This document shows positions 35,138 to 44,804 of a DNA stretch of 64,000 nucleotides, in pieces. The position numbers and the translations under genes are program-made. Position 1 is the stretch's first letter; each line of letters starts with the position of its first letter. This DNA is from Adiantum capillus-veneris. Lineage: Eukaryota; Streptophyta; Polypodiopsida; Polypodiales; Pteridaceae. The stretch spans positions 25,546,396 through 25,610,395 of the forward strand of contig CM043960.1 of assembly GCA_014529385.2 (NCBI GenBank), in the 5' to 3' direction. The notes below the pieces were generated by a model, which saw nothing but the letters and a program-made list of their open reading frames with translations, was not told the origin of the DNA and made no database searches.

Positions 35138-35690
35138 ATGGATGACAATAACCAAGAGAGTAGAATGAACATCGATAAGTTTGATTTTGCACACGAAGGT
35201 GCTAATGATGATGTCCCCATGTTTGTTGATTATCTTGTTACTAGGTTGCCACAAGCCATGGGCAACCCTGCTTTGCAAGCCAAAGTTACTCAACAACTTC
35301 GTGCTTATGGGATTTCCTTTCCTCTCCAAGAGGAGAGAGAGCTTAGGAGGCCTCTTGATGAGACCCCCAAAAGAAGACTCTCTCCCATACAAGAGGAGAA
35401 ATCCAAAGAACGATAAAGTAATGACTCCCTAAGTTCTTCAAAAGATGTGGCTCCATGAAGACGCCGGTCTAGACGCAAGAGGAAATGTTCAACCCATAGT
35501 CCTTCTCTTCATCACTCCAAAAGGGAAGAGAGGAAACAAATGAAGAAAAAGGGAAGAAAGAGGTCACCCTCTTCTTCTAATTCTTCACCTTCCTCCTCTT
35601 TCAACAAAAGCTATGGTTATTATCCTAGAGAATACAAGAGGGGAAGACATTACAAATCGTACCCTGCATGGTGACTCTCGAACCTTGAAC
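35138..35690 (+). pseudogene. Retroelement gag-like N-terminal frame
   Basis: ATG 35138 opens MDDNNQESRMNIDKFDF, with VPMFVDYLVTRLPQAMG and a charged end at 35416. The same frame continues past stops at 35414 and near 35456 with a Ser/Arg/Lys-rich stretch (RRRSRRKRKCS, KRSPSSSNSSPSSSF) to about 35670. The beginning has the style of retroelement Gag proteins, but I recognise no capsid or knuckle. It ends abruptly where a minus-strand frame begins, so it is truncated. Bases 34643-35137 hold no gene and may be its leader. Confidence 0.4.
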
Positions 35691-35835
35691 TACGAGCTTC
35701 ATCTTCATCACCTTGTGGGTGCTTTGACTTGTCCTCACTGAGGTTCCTTAAACGATCTTGAATCAGCTGATTCAATTGATCTTTTTTGAAAGCCTGATTC
35801 TCTATGATAATGTCGTTGACACCCTTGACTTCAAG

Positions 35836-37060
35836 CTACTGTGTCTTGAGCCTATCTTTTGTGCTCTGCGACAAGATCTGATTCTTTTCCGGAGATCTTG
35901 TTGGGGATTCCTTCTTTCGTTCCCTTGTTGTCACTGTCTGAACTTTGCTTTTGGCTTGTTGCTTCTTCTTTTCCATGTAGAGCTTTACTGGGCAGTCCTT
36001 CACTAAATGACCAATGGCACATTGGTCGCAATATGTTGTTATCTCAACATGTGCACCCTTTGGACGAGGCAGCTTTCCATAATACTGCTGATAATGGTTT
36101 CCTATGGTATCTAGATATAGATATGACCTCTTCTTTGCATGCATGAACCTGTAGATTACGACTGACTTAGGTGTATCCACTGGCTTTGTCTCTTTATCCT
36201 TCATCGTCTTGTCCTTGAGAAGCTGAAAATAGCTTCCATTATTGCTTGCATTCAAGATCAAATCACTATCCATGCTTTCTAGCAGTTGTGATGCTAATTC
36301 TTCCATCAGTATATGGTCTTTGACGTGGGGCTTCTGCATAGGGGTGAAAGCATGTTAACCTGTCGCGCTTTTTGTGCTAGTTAGCAGTTTCAAGTTAGCA
36401 CATCTTCGAAAAGTTGGGCGTCCGGTAAATTTTTGACAAATAATATCAAAATTTGTCGGAGGTTGTACATTTGGATTCCTTGTTTCAAGTGCTTTCTATT
36501 GATATATCATATGTCATAGATCTTGGAGATGTAGTTCAAGTTATTGTGCTAGTTAGCATATGTCAAAATTGTGCTAGTTAGCATTGTCCGGGACATGAAA
36601 AAGCATGACAGGTTAACATGCTTTCACCCATAGCCTTAGGGCTATGTTTCCGAGTTGATTTTGGCGAGTTCTGCACCAAGGGTGAAGATCGAAAAGAATC
36701 TTTGTTTTCCGTTTCCCTTGATGGTGCTTTTGGACGGGGTCCAAGTATGTGACTTACAGGTTGCCCACAATTGCTAAACTCATCCATATTTTTCACATCG
36801 GCTATTTCATAGTGCCTATCGTATTTGTCGACCACAATGACATCTTGACCTGACCTTTTATATTGGGCATTGTGAATTTCTAGCGGTCTCTCCTCCGGCT
36901 CGGCATCTTCCAATGCTTCTTGAAATTCCACTTGGACTCTTGAAAAGGACACTGCTTCTTGTAAAGCTGGACTTCTTAATCCCACTCTTGAAGATATAGG
37001 GTCTCTTTGTTGAGTTTGAACTCCCACCATCCGAGAGGGTTTCATATCTGATGTTGGCAT
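35836..37060 (-). pseudogene. gag-like frame with a C2HC-type motif, split by a small transposon
   Basis: Two frames, 37060-36630 and 36339-35836, are halves of one open frame separated by the inverted-repeat element at 36342-36629. Removing that element and one copy of its ATAG duplication joins the halves in the same frame without a stop. The first half is Glu/Gln/Arg-rich (FQEALEDAEPEERPLEI) and is preceded by an acceptor-like TTAAACAG at its ATG. The second half has YCDQCAIGHLVKDCP, a CX2CX3HX4C variant of a zinc knuckle, followed by a Lys-rich tail. This suggests an RNA-binding gag-like protein; a host gene is not excluded. Confidence 0.5.
36342..36629. mobile_element. MITE-like transposon, 288 bp, perfect 23-bp terminal inverted repeats
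   Basis: The left end GGGTGAAAGCATGTTAACC... (36342-36364) and the right end (36607-36629) are perfect inverted repeats of 23 bases. ATAG at 36338-36341 and at 36630-36633 is a 4-bp target-site duplication. The interior is non-coding and contains the near-palindrome TGCTAGTTAGCA three times (36375, 36547, 36572). Perfect termini and a preserved target frame imply a recent insertion. A 4-bp duplication does not by itself name a superfamily. Confidence 0.85.
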
Positions 37061-37320
37061 CTGTTTAATTCACTTTGCATAATATTTCATTGCACTTCAT
37101 GTTTTATTCATCTTTTTTGGCCTTTTGACATCATGACTTGTTTTATGTTTTGCAAAACATTCCTCTATGGACGTGCTTTCTACCATGTCTCCATGTTCTG
37201 CTTACCTAGGACATCCATCATGTTCATGAAAACAAATTGGAGAGTTGAATAGCACATTCGATGTCCTAACATGTATGTAACAAGGTGTATTGACTACCAT
37301 ATATAGTGATTTCATTAGGA

Positions 37321-37470
37321 TAATAAGTATGATAACTAGCATACTCAGCGTGCTAGCAAGCATATATAAATAACATAGCGTGTGTGCTAAGTAGCATACT
37401 TGGTGTGCTAACTAGCATACAAGGTATGCTAACTAGCTTGTTAGGTATGCAACAAGCATAGCATGTGTTA
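37321..37470. repeat. Short tandem array of a TGCTAACTAGCA-like motif
   Basis: Spaced about 20 bases apart: GATAACTAGCATA (37332), TGCTAGCAAGCATA (37352), TGCTAAGTAGCATA (37385), TGCTAACTAGCATA (37406) and TGCTAACTAGCTT (37427). The exact unit is the reverse complement of the motif repeated inside the transposon at 36342-36629. Confidence 0.7.
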
Positions 37471-38448
37471 AGTAGCTCTTGAGACCAAGCTAGTTCTTTT
37501 TGAAGTTGGGCTATCTTCATAGCTGGTACCTCTTGTGCTGGTGTAGTGCACGAGACTTGTGTTGTGTCTTGTGTTGTGCCACCCATTTGTGCAGTGACAA
37601 CTGTAGTTGTTAACTCTTCCAAGTGCGTAGTTAGAGGTAAACCCATGACGAGATGGTATACATTACCACCTTTAGACATGTAGTCTTCTCCTCTTGAGCC
37701 AAACGCTTCTGCTATAAAGTAATGATTGTTTTCTACAGGAACTTCATGACTTGTGACAACCCTGTAGTATCGACCGTCTTCATCTCCATAGAGGGTACCA
37801 AATTTCTGTTTCCCATCTTGTGCTTTGTATAGAAAAATACTTGAACCTAATGTCCGACCAAAATGACCTTAATTGTCCCTAGGCTTCTATAGAGCTTAAT
37901 TACAACACCGTGAGCTGGCTTTGCTCATCCAACAAGCATCTGTGGCCTCAATACAATTGATGACTTAAAATATGAAGTTCCCGTAAACATTACAAAAGTG
38001 GCCGTAATGGCTCAAAATGATAATAACGGGATATTTGATGATGTCCATGAGCTTGTATCTTCACATTACAGCATCCATCTTCGTCTTCATCACTTCATCA
38101 GCATCTTTATTTGGAATCTTTAGAGAATCTTTGTGGGATATTTATGGAATCTTTGTGGAAGCGTTGTTGAAAGGTTGACCTTTCAACACAAGGACTGCTT
38201 GCTGGGAGATTTGCATCATCTGAGAAGTCTATATTCCTCTTTCTTGTATTATTCTTGACAAGTATTGTAGAGGGTGAGGGACCCTTGGAGGGTGAGGGAT
38301 ACTCTTGGCCTGCCGACCTCTCTGACTCATCTTCACAAATTGACTCTTCTTGATCAAACTCCTGACAAAACTGAAGAGTTCTTTTGGCAGAAACGCTAAG
38401 CAACTGAGCTTGTAAAGGTTGGAATCCTGGAAAAAGCTCTGGGTCCAA
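37353..38448 (-). pseudogene. Further minus-strand gag-like frames of unknown identity
   Basis: Frame 38448-38107 begins after KRLKL with DPELFPGFQPLQAQLLSVS and is Ser/Glu-rich (EDESERSAGQEYPSPSKGPS). Frame 37679-37353 has VYHLVMGLPLTTHLEELTTT and a Gln/Leu helix (AQLQKELAWSQELLN), then runs into the tandem motif array. They precede the split frame at 35836-37060 on the same strand and may be exons or decayed parts of the same protein. No domain is recognised. Region 37680-38106 shows no supported gene. Confidence 0.3.
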
Positions 38449-38509
38449 TTTTAGTCTCTTCTGCCTACTGGACCTTAACCCTATTCATCAAGAAACAATG
38501 CAAGTCTTT

Positions 38510-38561
<52 letters not shown>

Positions 38562-38589
38562 AAGCACACCAAAAAACATACACAGACAC

Positions 38590-38627
<38 letters not shown>

Positions 38628-38683
38628 TCCAAAACACACACACACACACAAACACAAACTCTCTCTCTCTCTCTCTCTCAACA

Positions 38684-38854
<171 letters not shown>

Positions 38855-38863
38855 GCCTCTCAA

Positions 38864-38928
38864 CATTAATAAAGGCGCACGGAGAGAGTTGCAAAGGGTA
38901 CTTGGTTGTCTCTACACTCCTTTAGCGC
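38864..38928. repeat. Hairpin of the same family, degenerate (copy 2)
   Basis: ATTAATAAAGGCGCACGGAG at the left and CTCCTTTAGCGC at the right, with centre GAGAGTTGCAAAGGGTAC and GTTGTCT as in copy 1. It is part of a tandem duplication with copy 1 and its flanking microsatellites. Confidence 0.55.
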
Positions 38929-38939
38929 ACACACACACA

Positions 38940-38991
<52 letters not shown>

Positions 38992-39010
38992 CACACACAC
39001 ACACACACAG

Positions 39011-39083
<73 letters not shown>

Positions 39084-39168
39084 TTTGCGACCCTGTGTGT
39101 GTGTGTGTTCAACAGTATGGGTTCACACACACACACACACACACACTCTGCTAGCTAATGTTAGAAAT

Positions 39169-39202
<34 letters not shown>

Positions 39203-39288
39203 TGAGAGATAACCTTTTGATGGTGGAGTTTGTAGAAACTCCATGGGAGCCGTTTGCTCCATTGCGCTCTCTTCGCTTTCTCTCTGTC

Positions 39289-39335
<47 letters not shown>

Positions 39336-39432
39336 CAGTAATGAGTCTCCCTCCCTCTCTCCCTATCTCTCAGTTTCTCTTTCTCTCTCTCTCTCTCTTG
39401 CTCAATTTATGAGGTTTCACTCTCTCTCTATG

Positions 39433-39502
<70 letters not shown>

Positions 39503-39968
39503 ATCTCCATCTAGACATGTAAAACGGTCAACCCCGATGGCGCCCCACGTGGTGATTAAAATAGAATCTAGTGTGCATGATGCCGCATGTGCGGTCATTT
39601 AATGCGCCCGGATATGTTAGTACGTGACACCTAAAAGGCATGAGAGAGAAAGATAGACACTGAGAGAGTCAAAGAGAGTGAGAGAAAGAGAAACTGAGCC
39701 TCCGTCTGCGTCTCTGACAGAAAGAACGTGAACAAGAGAGTAGGCTTCGCTTCTCCTACGAAGGTTTGGCCCTCTCTCTCTCTCTCTTTCTAAAAGGTCG
39801 CCCTGTGCCTCTCTCTCTCTCTATCACCGTCTCTCTTTCTCAAAGGTCTCTCTCTCTATCTCTGTTTCTTTTTCTCTCTCTCTTTCTCTCATAGGAAATT
39901 TCATATCTCTCTCTCTCTTACACACACACACACATACAACACACACACACACACACACTCACACACAG

Positions 39969-40003
<35 letters not shown>

Positions 40004-40009
<6 letters not shown>

Positions 40010-40067
40010 AAAGGCGCGCGGAGACAGCCACCTACGATTTGGATGTCTGCAAGCGCGCCTTTAGTAC
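40004..40067. repeat. 64-bp hairpin of the same family (copy 3)
   Basis: GTACTTAAAGGCGCGCGG at the left and GCGCGCCTTTAGTAC at the right, inverted repeats. The inner AGACA...TGTCT extends the stem. It is flanked by (GT)n on the left. Confidence 0.7.
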
Positions 40068-40129
40068 TGTGGAGAGGCAAGGAGAACGAGTGAGAGAGAG
40101 GGAGTGTGTGTGTGTGTTTTGGTCTGCTT

Positions 40130-40203
<74 letters not shown>

Positions 40204-40271
40204 TAGATAGATAGATAGTTCTATTATCGTCCTGGGAGGTCAAATATGACCTATGGGACCAAATGAACATG

Positions 40272-41577
40272 TCACGTGGTGTGAGTGGAGTTCATAAGTG
40301 ACTCTCGATGCTCAAAAATGGCTGAAATGAGCGTCGCAATAGAGAGTCCACATCGTGGTTGGGAGAGGAAGGTATGTAGGGAGAGCTCATGGCTGAATAT
40401 ATGGGGAAAAGAGGACCTAATGTGGTCAAAAGCTGAGCACTCAAGTAGTGTGTGGTACTCACTCTCTCGCACTTGACAAGGGCATAAGGTGCAAAGTCGA
40501 TGACACTCCTCGCCAGTGCCCCAACGTCCTGTCTCGCAGCGTAGAGAATGGGAGCTAAGACGAATGGAGGCAATGGTGCGGATCGCACTCAACGGGATGG
40601 GCTCAAGGATGTAGGAATGGGTTCGGTTACCTCGTTCCGAGAAGAAGAGAGATTTGTAGTTTGGGGCAACGTGTGTGGGTAATGGCTGAAGCGAGAACCT
40701 CCGGATTTCTCCCAAGCCATGATACATTGGCGTTGTAAGAAGGCTCATTAACTTGGGAGTCGATCGATGCATCCTTGACCAAGTGACATGCATCCCATCT
40801 TCCAAACCATTTCTTGATATCAAGCATCCACCCCGAACTTAGTATTTTGCTCTTGCATGTCTTTTGAACCTTTTGACTTGCTTCATATGCGATTCTAGGA
40901 AGTCGATGCAAAGGGCTACGTTGTGTCTTACGCATGTACTCCACAACCCTTTCCATGCCCAAGACCTCAATGGGAAGCGATCCGGACTCAAGAAGTAAGA
41001 GCATGTAGGGTGTTTGTGTCTTGACTTGGAGAGAAAGTTGGTGAGAAAACGCTTTTGGACATTCTCAAACTCTTTCAAGTAGACTTCCCGATGCTTCCAC
41101 CCACACCTCCACTCCATAAAGAAGCACCGGTGTCACCAATGTGTCAAAGAGGTACTTTTTGAGAGCCCAACACTTGATCTCTCCTGCATTGCACATGTTC
41201 TCAAATGCATAATAAGCCCTCTTTCCGGCTTCCAAGCGACGCATTGCACAATCCTTCCATTTATGATTGGATGGAACCTCAAGGCCAAGGTACTTGAAGT
41301 GATCTACCACTTCAAGTTTCTCATTGTTGTATACAATGCATGGATTTTCGTCATTGAGGGTCTTTACAAGCATAACCTTGGTTTTGGATCCATTCACGAT
41401 CAGCCCGCTATGTAGGCAAAAGCGTTGCAAGACACTCATAAGCTTTTGTGCATCTTCTAAGGTATGTGCCAAGAGCACTACATCATCGGCATAAAGCAAA
41501 AGCATGATCACCGCATTTCCAATCTTAACCTCTTCTATGCCTTCTTGCTGCATAAAATCAAGAACCATGTATTCCAA
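40272..41577 (-). pseudogene. LINE reverse transcriptase, catalytic box to C-terminus
   Basis: Frame 41577-41065 reads MLLLYADDVVLLAHTLEDA: the catalytic YADD is intact at 41482-41493, then HFKYLGLEV and LLYGVEVWVEAS, the thumb and C-terminal landmarks of non-LTR reverse transcriptases. Frames 41117-40839, 41004-40627 and 40823-40272 continue after shifts with FENVQKRFLTNFL, LPIEVLGMERVVEYM, RLSSHSLRCETGRWG and a Cys-rich end LCTLCPCQVRESEYHTLLEC, a zinc-finger-like tail. The fingers and endonuclease are missing: the element is cut at a (GA)n tract at 41586. It is better preserved than the LINE at 14-15.6 kb and of a different family. Confidence 0.8.
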
Positions 41578-41627
41578 TTCATCAATGAGAGAGAGAGAGA
41601 GAGAGAGAGTCGTTCTGTTTCCTTTTC

Positions 41628-41690
41628 ACTAATGGCGCGCGGAGATGTATTTTTGGGTCAAAAAAATCTTTCACGCGCGCCGTTAGTAAT
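41628..41690. repeat. 63-bp hairpin of the GGCGCGC family (copy 4)
   Basis: CACTAATGGCGCGCGGAG at the left and CGCGCGCCGTTAGTAATG at the right are inverted repeats with few mismatches. Left of it is (GA)n (41588-41609). It lies about 160 bases upstream of the histone-protease-phosphatase gene. The end sequence resembles the CACTA...GGCGC words found in ends of CACTA transposons; that link is inference. Confidence 0.65.
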
Positions 41691-41719
41691 GGGATAAGTT
41701 TTGGTGAGAGGCAGGGAGA

Positions 41720-41732
41720 GTTTTGGGGGGGG

Positions 41733-41775
<43 letters not shown>

Positions 41776-41786
41776 AGAGAGAGGAG

Positions 41787-41822
<36 letters not shown>
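41720..41822. repeat. Poly-G and (GA)n microsatellite upstream of the H3-like gene
   Basis: A run of 11 G (about 41726-41736) then (GA)n with GGAGA interruptions up to 41822. The GERERER-like translation of this tract is not counted as part of the gene; the start is placed at ATG 41846. Confidence 0.9.
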
Positions 41823-41824
<2 letters not shown>

Positions 41825-41845
41825 CTTCTATTCTTATACAGTGGA

Positions 41846-42672
41846 ATGGCTAGAACAAAGGCCACTGCAAGGAAGGTGGGCAAGGGACTAGGGTTAGCAG
41901 CTAAGGCAAGTAGCAGATCTGCAACCCCAAAGAAGAGACCTAGAAAACCAAGTAAAATTTTGAAAGGTCCAAGAGTGAAGAAATTACAGAGCTGCATGGG
42001 ACTTTTCAGAGAAATTAGGAAGACACAGAAATGTGTTGATTTGTGCATACCAAAGCTGTCCTTTCAGAGGATGGTGAGGTCCATTTGTGAAGAAGCTACC
42101 TGGGGCACTAAAAGGTGGAAAGTGGTTGCACTGATGGCTCTACAGGAAGCAGCAGAGGACTTCCTACTTGAGTACTTTAGTGACATGACCATTGTAGCAG
42201 CTCATGCCCACAGGGTGACTGTAATGGACAAAGACAACGAGACACTAAAAAGGGTAAGGTGGAGGTATGACAAACTACTGGTCCCTGATGTCTGCAGGGA
42301 TAAGAAAATGAGGGAAATTTTGCTATACCTCCCTGAGCTATTGCCACAAGTCACAATTGTAGATGTCACACATGATGTTAATACAAGGGCAAGGGCAGAG
42401 ACTGTTGCTCGCCAAACAGAAGACATAAGGGAAGCAGAGCTTAAGGAGAAAGCCAAATTAGCAGTAAAGGCCCAGAGGCAAAGAGAATGCAATGTGACCC
42501 TATCCATAGATGCAAGCAACAAAGATACTCTACTTTCAATGAAGGATGGTTTGCTTGCAGAGATACCATTTATAGATGGAGCCAGAAAGCTGGCTCTGGA
42601 TACAGTGGACATTAATATATTGCTGGATCCAGATGCTCAGATATCAGATACAATTATCTATGTTTGTCTTAA
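41846..42672 (+). CDS. Histone H3/CenH3-like domain with long C-terminal extension (exon 1)
   Basis: The 276-residue frame starts MARTKATARK, the H3 tail with the K4 and K9 equivalents kept and Val for Ser10. Residues 54-141 match the H3 fold: FREIRKTQKCVDLCIPKL, FQRMVRSI, ALMALQEAAEDFLLEYFSD, AHAHRVTVMDKD. Loop 1 is one residue longer than canonical H3 and has KRW, and AAED follows, both reminiscent of plant CenH3. The ATG follows a (GA)n tract with no visible TATA box. Residues 142-276 (LYLPELLPQVTIVDVTHD, then a Lys/Glu helix) are not recognised. The exon has no stop or frameshift. It could encode a centromeric-type H3, an H3 mimic of a mobile element, or a decoy. Confidence 0.8.
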
Positions 42673-42744
42673 GTAATTTTTAATATTTTGCTAACTTTGA
42701 AAACTCAAATGGTAGGTGTACTAACTCAGGTACACTCCTTGCAG

Positions 42745-43268
42745 TTTGATCAAAAGTCAACTTCCACCGCACACCTACACGGAGGTGTTTCTTCTTGATC
42801 CACAAATGTCAGTGATTATTAGACAGAAGAACAGTCCATCTGGCACATTTGAGAGTTGGTTTATCCACTGTGCTATGCTGGAAGTAATTGTCATCATCTT
42901 TCCTTATGAGAACAACCATCACTAGAGTCTCATATGCCTTGATGTTGAGGAGCCAGCAGTGTGGGTGTTCAATTCAATAAAAGAAACCCACCCTAAAATT
43001 AGGTTGTAAGTGTTATGTATCAAAAAGTGTTTCTTATAGATATCCATGTAAATTTGAAAGCCTCAAGCTAACATCCTGATACTCCTTTGTGCAGTTGTAT
43101 AAAGAGATTATTGCTTGCTTATGGCAAGCTATATGGAAGGTATGAACTATAATCAAAGATGTGCCTGTACCAAATCAAACCGATGCAACTACTTGCGGCT
43201 GGAGATGTCTTCTCCATGCAGAATATGTCATGCAAAGCTACTTTTCATTAAAGCCTTTCATGACTAAG
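42745..43268 (+). pseudogene. Ulp1-like (C48) cysteine protease fold (exons 2-3), broken
   Basis: Exon 2 has FESWFIHCAMLEVIVIIFPY then ENNHH-stop-SLICLDVEEPAVW and VFNSI. This matches the Ulp1 pattern in which the catalytic His is followed by Trp and then a strand and (Y/F)DS. Here the Trp codon is TAG (42923-42925) and the catalytic Asp position is Asn. Exon 3, after a one-base shift, has VPNQTDATTCGWRCLLHAEY, the Q-x5-CG block with the nucleophile Cys codon at 43194-43196. Ulp1-family enzymes cleave SUMO-like modifiers; C48 domains are also frequent in plant transposons. The assignment is by motif only, and the fold is shorter than in typical SENPs. Confidence 0.65.
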
Positions 43269-44024
43269 GTAACCATTTGGCAATGCATTCAGTCAGTTTT
43301 TGTTTTCTTTATACAAGACTTCTCACCATGTGGTCTTTCAATTTTGCAGAGTGCTATGCAAAACTACACATATGATTATTTGCAAAGATATCGGGCAAGT
43401 CTAATACAACACCTACTCACTATGTCGAACCCCAGAGAAGCTGAAGATAGCTGCTTGGACGACCGCACAATTGATATGACAATACATGACGAGCCACCAC
43501 GACAAGCCCCTGCATCAGATACAGTGGAATCACAACAGGCCGAGGGGGTCATACCAGCCGAAGATGAAAGAGCCAAGGATGAATAAAGGTCAAATGAGGC
43601 TATGCAAGGTGCTAGTGTACAATCAGAGGGGCTTATGGAGGAGACAATGAAAGAGCCAAGTAGGCCAGTGGAGGAGCCAAAAGAGCCCATGGAGGAAACC
43701 TTGGATGAGGCAAGGATGGATGAGGAAAGCAAGCCTACGGATGAGCAAAAGGATATGAATGATGCAAGCCGACCAACGGAGGCAGAGGAAAAGACCTTGG
43801 AGGAAACCCTGAATGAGGCAGAAAGAGCCATGGGGGAGACCCTTGATGAAGATGAGAACGATGACTACGACGATGAAGCTAAAGCAGAGGATAACAACAA
43901 CGACAACAACACTATAGAGACCCAGTATGGACCCTTGCTACCTGTAGATACGGTTGTTCCGGTAATGTCTATTCAAGTATGGCAAAATATGTTTAGCTTC
44001 TAACTACTTATATGTACTTGTCAG

Positions 44025-44586
44025 TTGATTATCTTGGACATCAATGGATTGTTGCTGATGCACGTGCCTCTGGGTATAGCAGACCCCTTCGAGGATTTGC
44101 AAACATTTTGGATGGGTACTTGTCGAGTCGTGGTTCGTCCAGGAACCAAAGAATTTATTCAGTTTCTTCTTTCGTGCTTCAGAGTTGCCATATGGTCTTC
44201 AATGCAAAGGCAAAACTTGTCGCCACTAGTTACAATAGTTTGCGGTGTATGCAGTGCTCATATAGTTAGATTTTGCCTTTTTGTATGATCAGAGAAAATG
44301 CGTTACCGTCGAGGGCCACTACCACCCTAAAAAACCACACTTACCTCTTTTGTACAAACCGTTTAGCCAAATCGATGTACCCTTTGATGCAAATAATACA
44401 CTTCTAATTGATGATACTCCTGAAAAAGGAGACCTAAATCCACCAGGAACAACTATCTCACCACCCTCTTTTGAGGGGCATACCTTTGATTTTTACCTTG
44501 AAGACATTTTGATTCCATACTTACAGAAATTGTATCTCAGTCCATTGTTCATGGACGAGTTTGTACTTTCTAATGAATTAAGATGA
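44025..44586 (+). pseudogene. FCP1/SCP-like HAD phosphatase domain (exon 5), frameshifted
   Basis: After acceptor CTTGTCAG the exon reads LIILDINGLLLMHVP, HAD motif I with the nucleophile Asp kept and the second Asp replaced by Asn. VVVRPGTKEFIQFLL and FRVAIWSSM follow. A frameshift near 44255-44275 leads to LYDQRKCVTVEGHYHP, then NTLLIDDTPEK (motif IV type) and LNPPGTTISPPSFEG, which are characteristic of the NLI-interacting factor family. Plant relatives with D-x-N-G-L-L exist, so Asn may not be decay. Family members dephosphorylate Ser, for example in the RNA polymerase II tail. The end is at the TGA at 44584. Confidence 0.75.
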
Positions 44587-44616
44587 CTCTTCTATCATGT
44601 CTTTGTCTTGCCTAAC

Positions 44617-44620
<4 letters not shown>

Positions 44621-44678
<58 letters not shown>
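44621..44678. repeat. (GA)n microsatellite
   Basis: About 58 bases of uninterrupted GA directly after the end of the FCP1-like exon. Confidence 0.95.
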
Positions 44679-44679
<1 letters not shown>

Positions 44680-44804
44680 TGGAATGGCTAAAGAAATGTA
44701 TTTCAAGAACACTTATATTCACAGACCACAATTGACAAATGAGCTCAAAAAAACTTCATGTATTGAAAGTCATTCGTATACACTTGGGTTCACAAGAATC
44801 TTTG

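Larger units (their letters stand above)
41846..44586 (+). pseudogene. Fusion gene: H3-like histone, Ulp1-like (C48) protease, acidic linker, FCP1-like HAD domain
   Basis: Five exons fit one frame through short GT-AG introns: 41846-42672, 42745-43005, 43095-43268, 43350-43961 and 44025-44586 (introns 72, 89, 81 and 63 bases; donors GTAATT, GTAAGT, GTAACC, GTAATG). Exon 1 encodes a histone H3-like protein with a C-terminal extension, exons 2-3 a Ulp1-like cysteine protease fold, exon 4 an Asp/Glu/Lys-rich linker, exon 5 an FCP1-like phosphatase fold. Lesions: TAG at 42923, a one-base frameshift near 43147-43155, TAA at 43584 and a frameshift near 44255-44275. All four exon junctions keep the frame, so a single ancestral protein is likely, though separate genes or alternative exons are not excluded. 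It was probably nuclear, judging by its domains. I know no described protein with this order. Confidence 0.65.

Noticed and set aside
41723-41845. Extension of the H3-like frame upstream of ATG 41846
   Set aside because: It only translates the (GA)n tract as Glu-Arg repeats; the H3 tail starts exactly at the later ATG.
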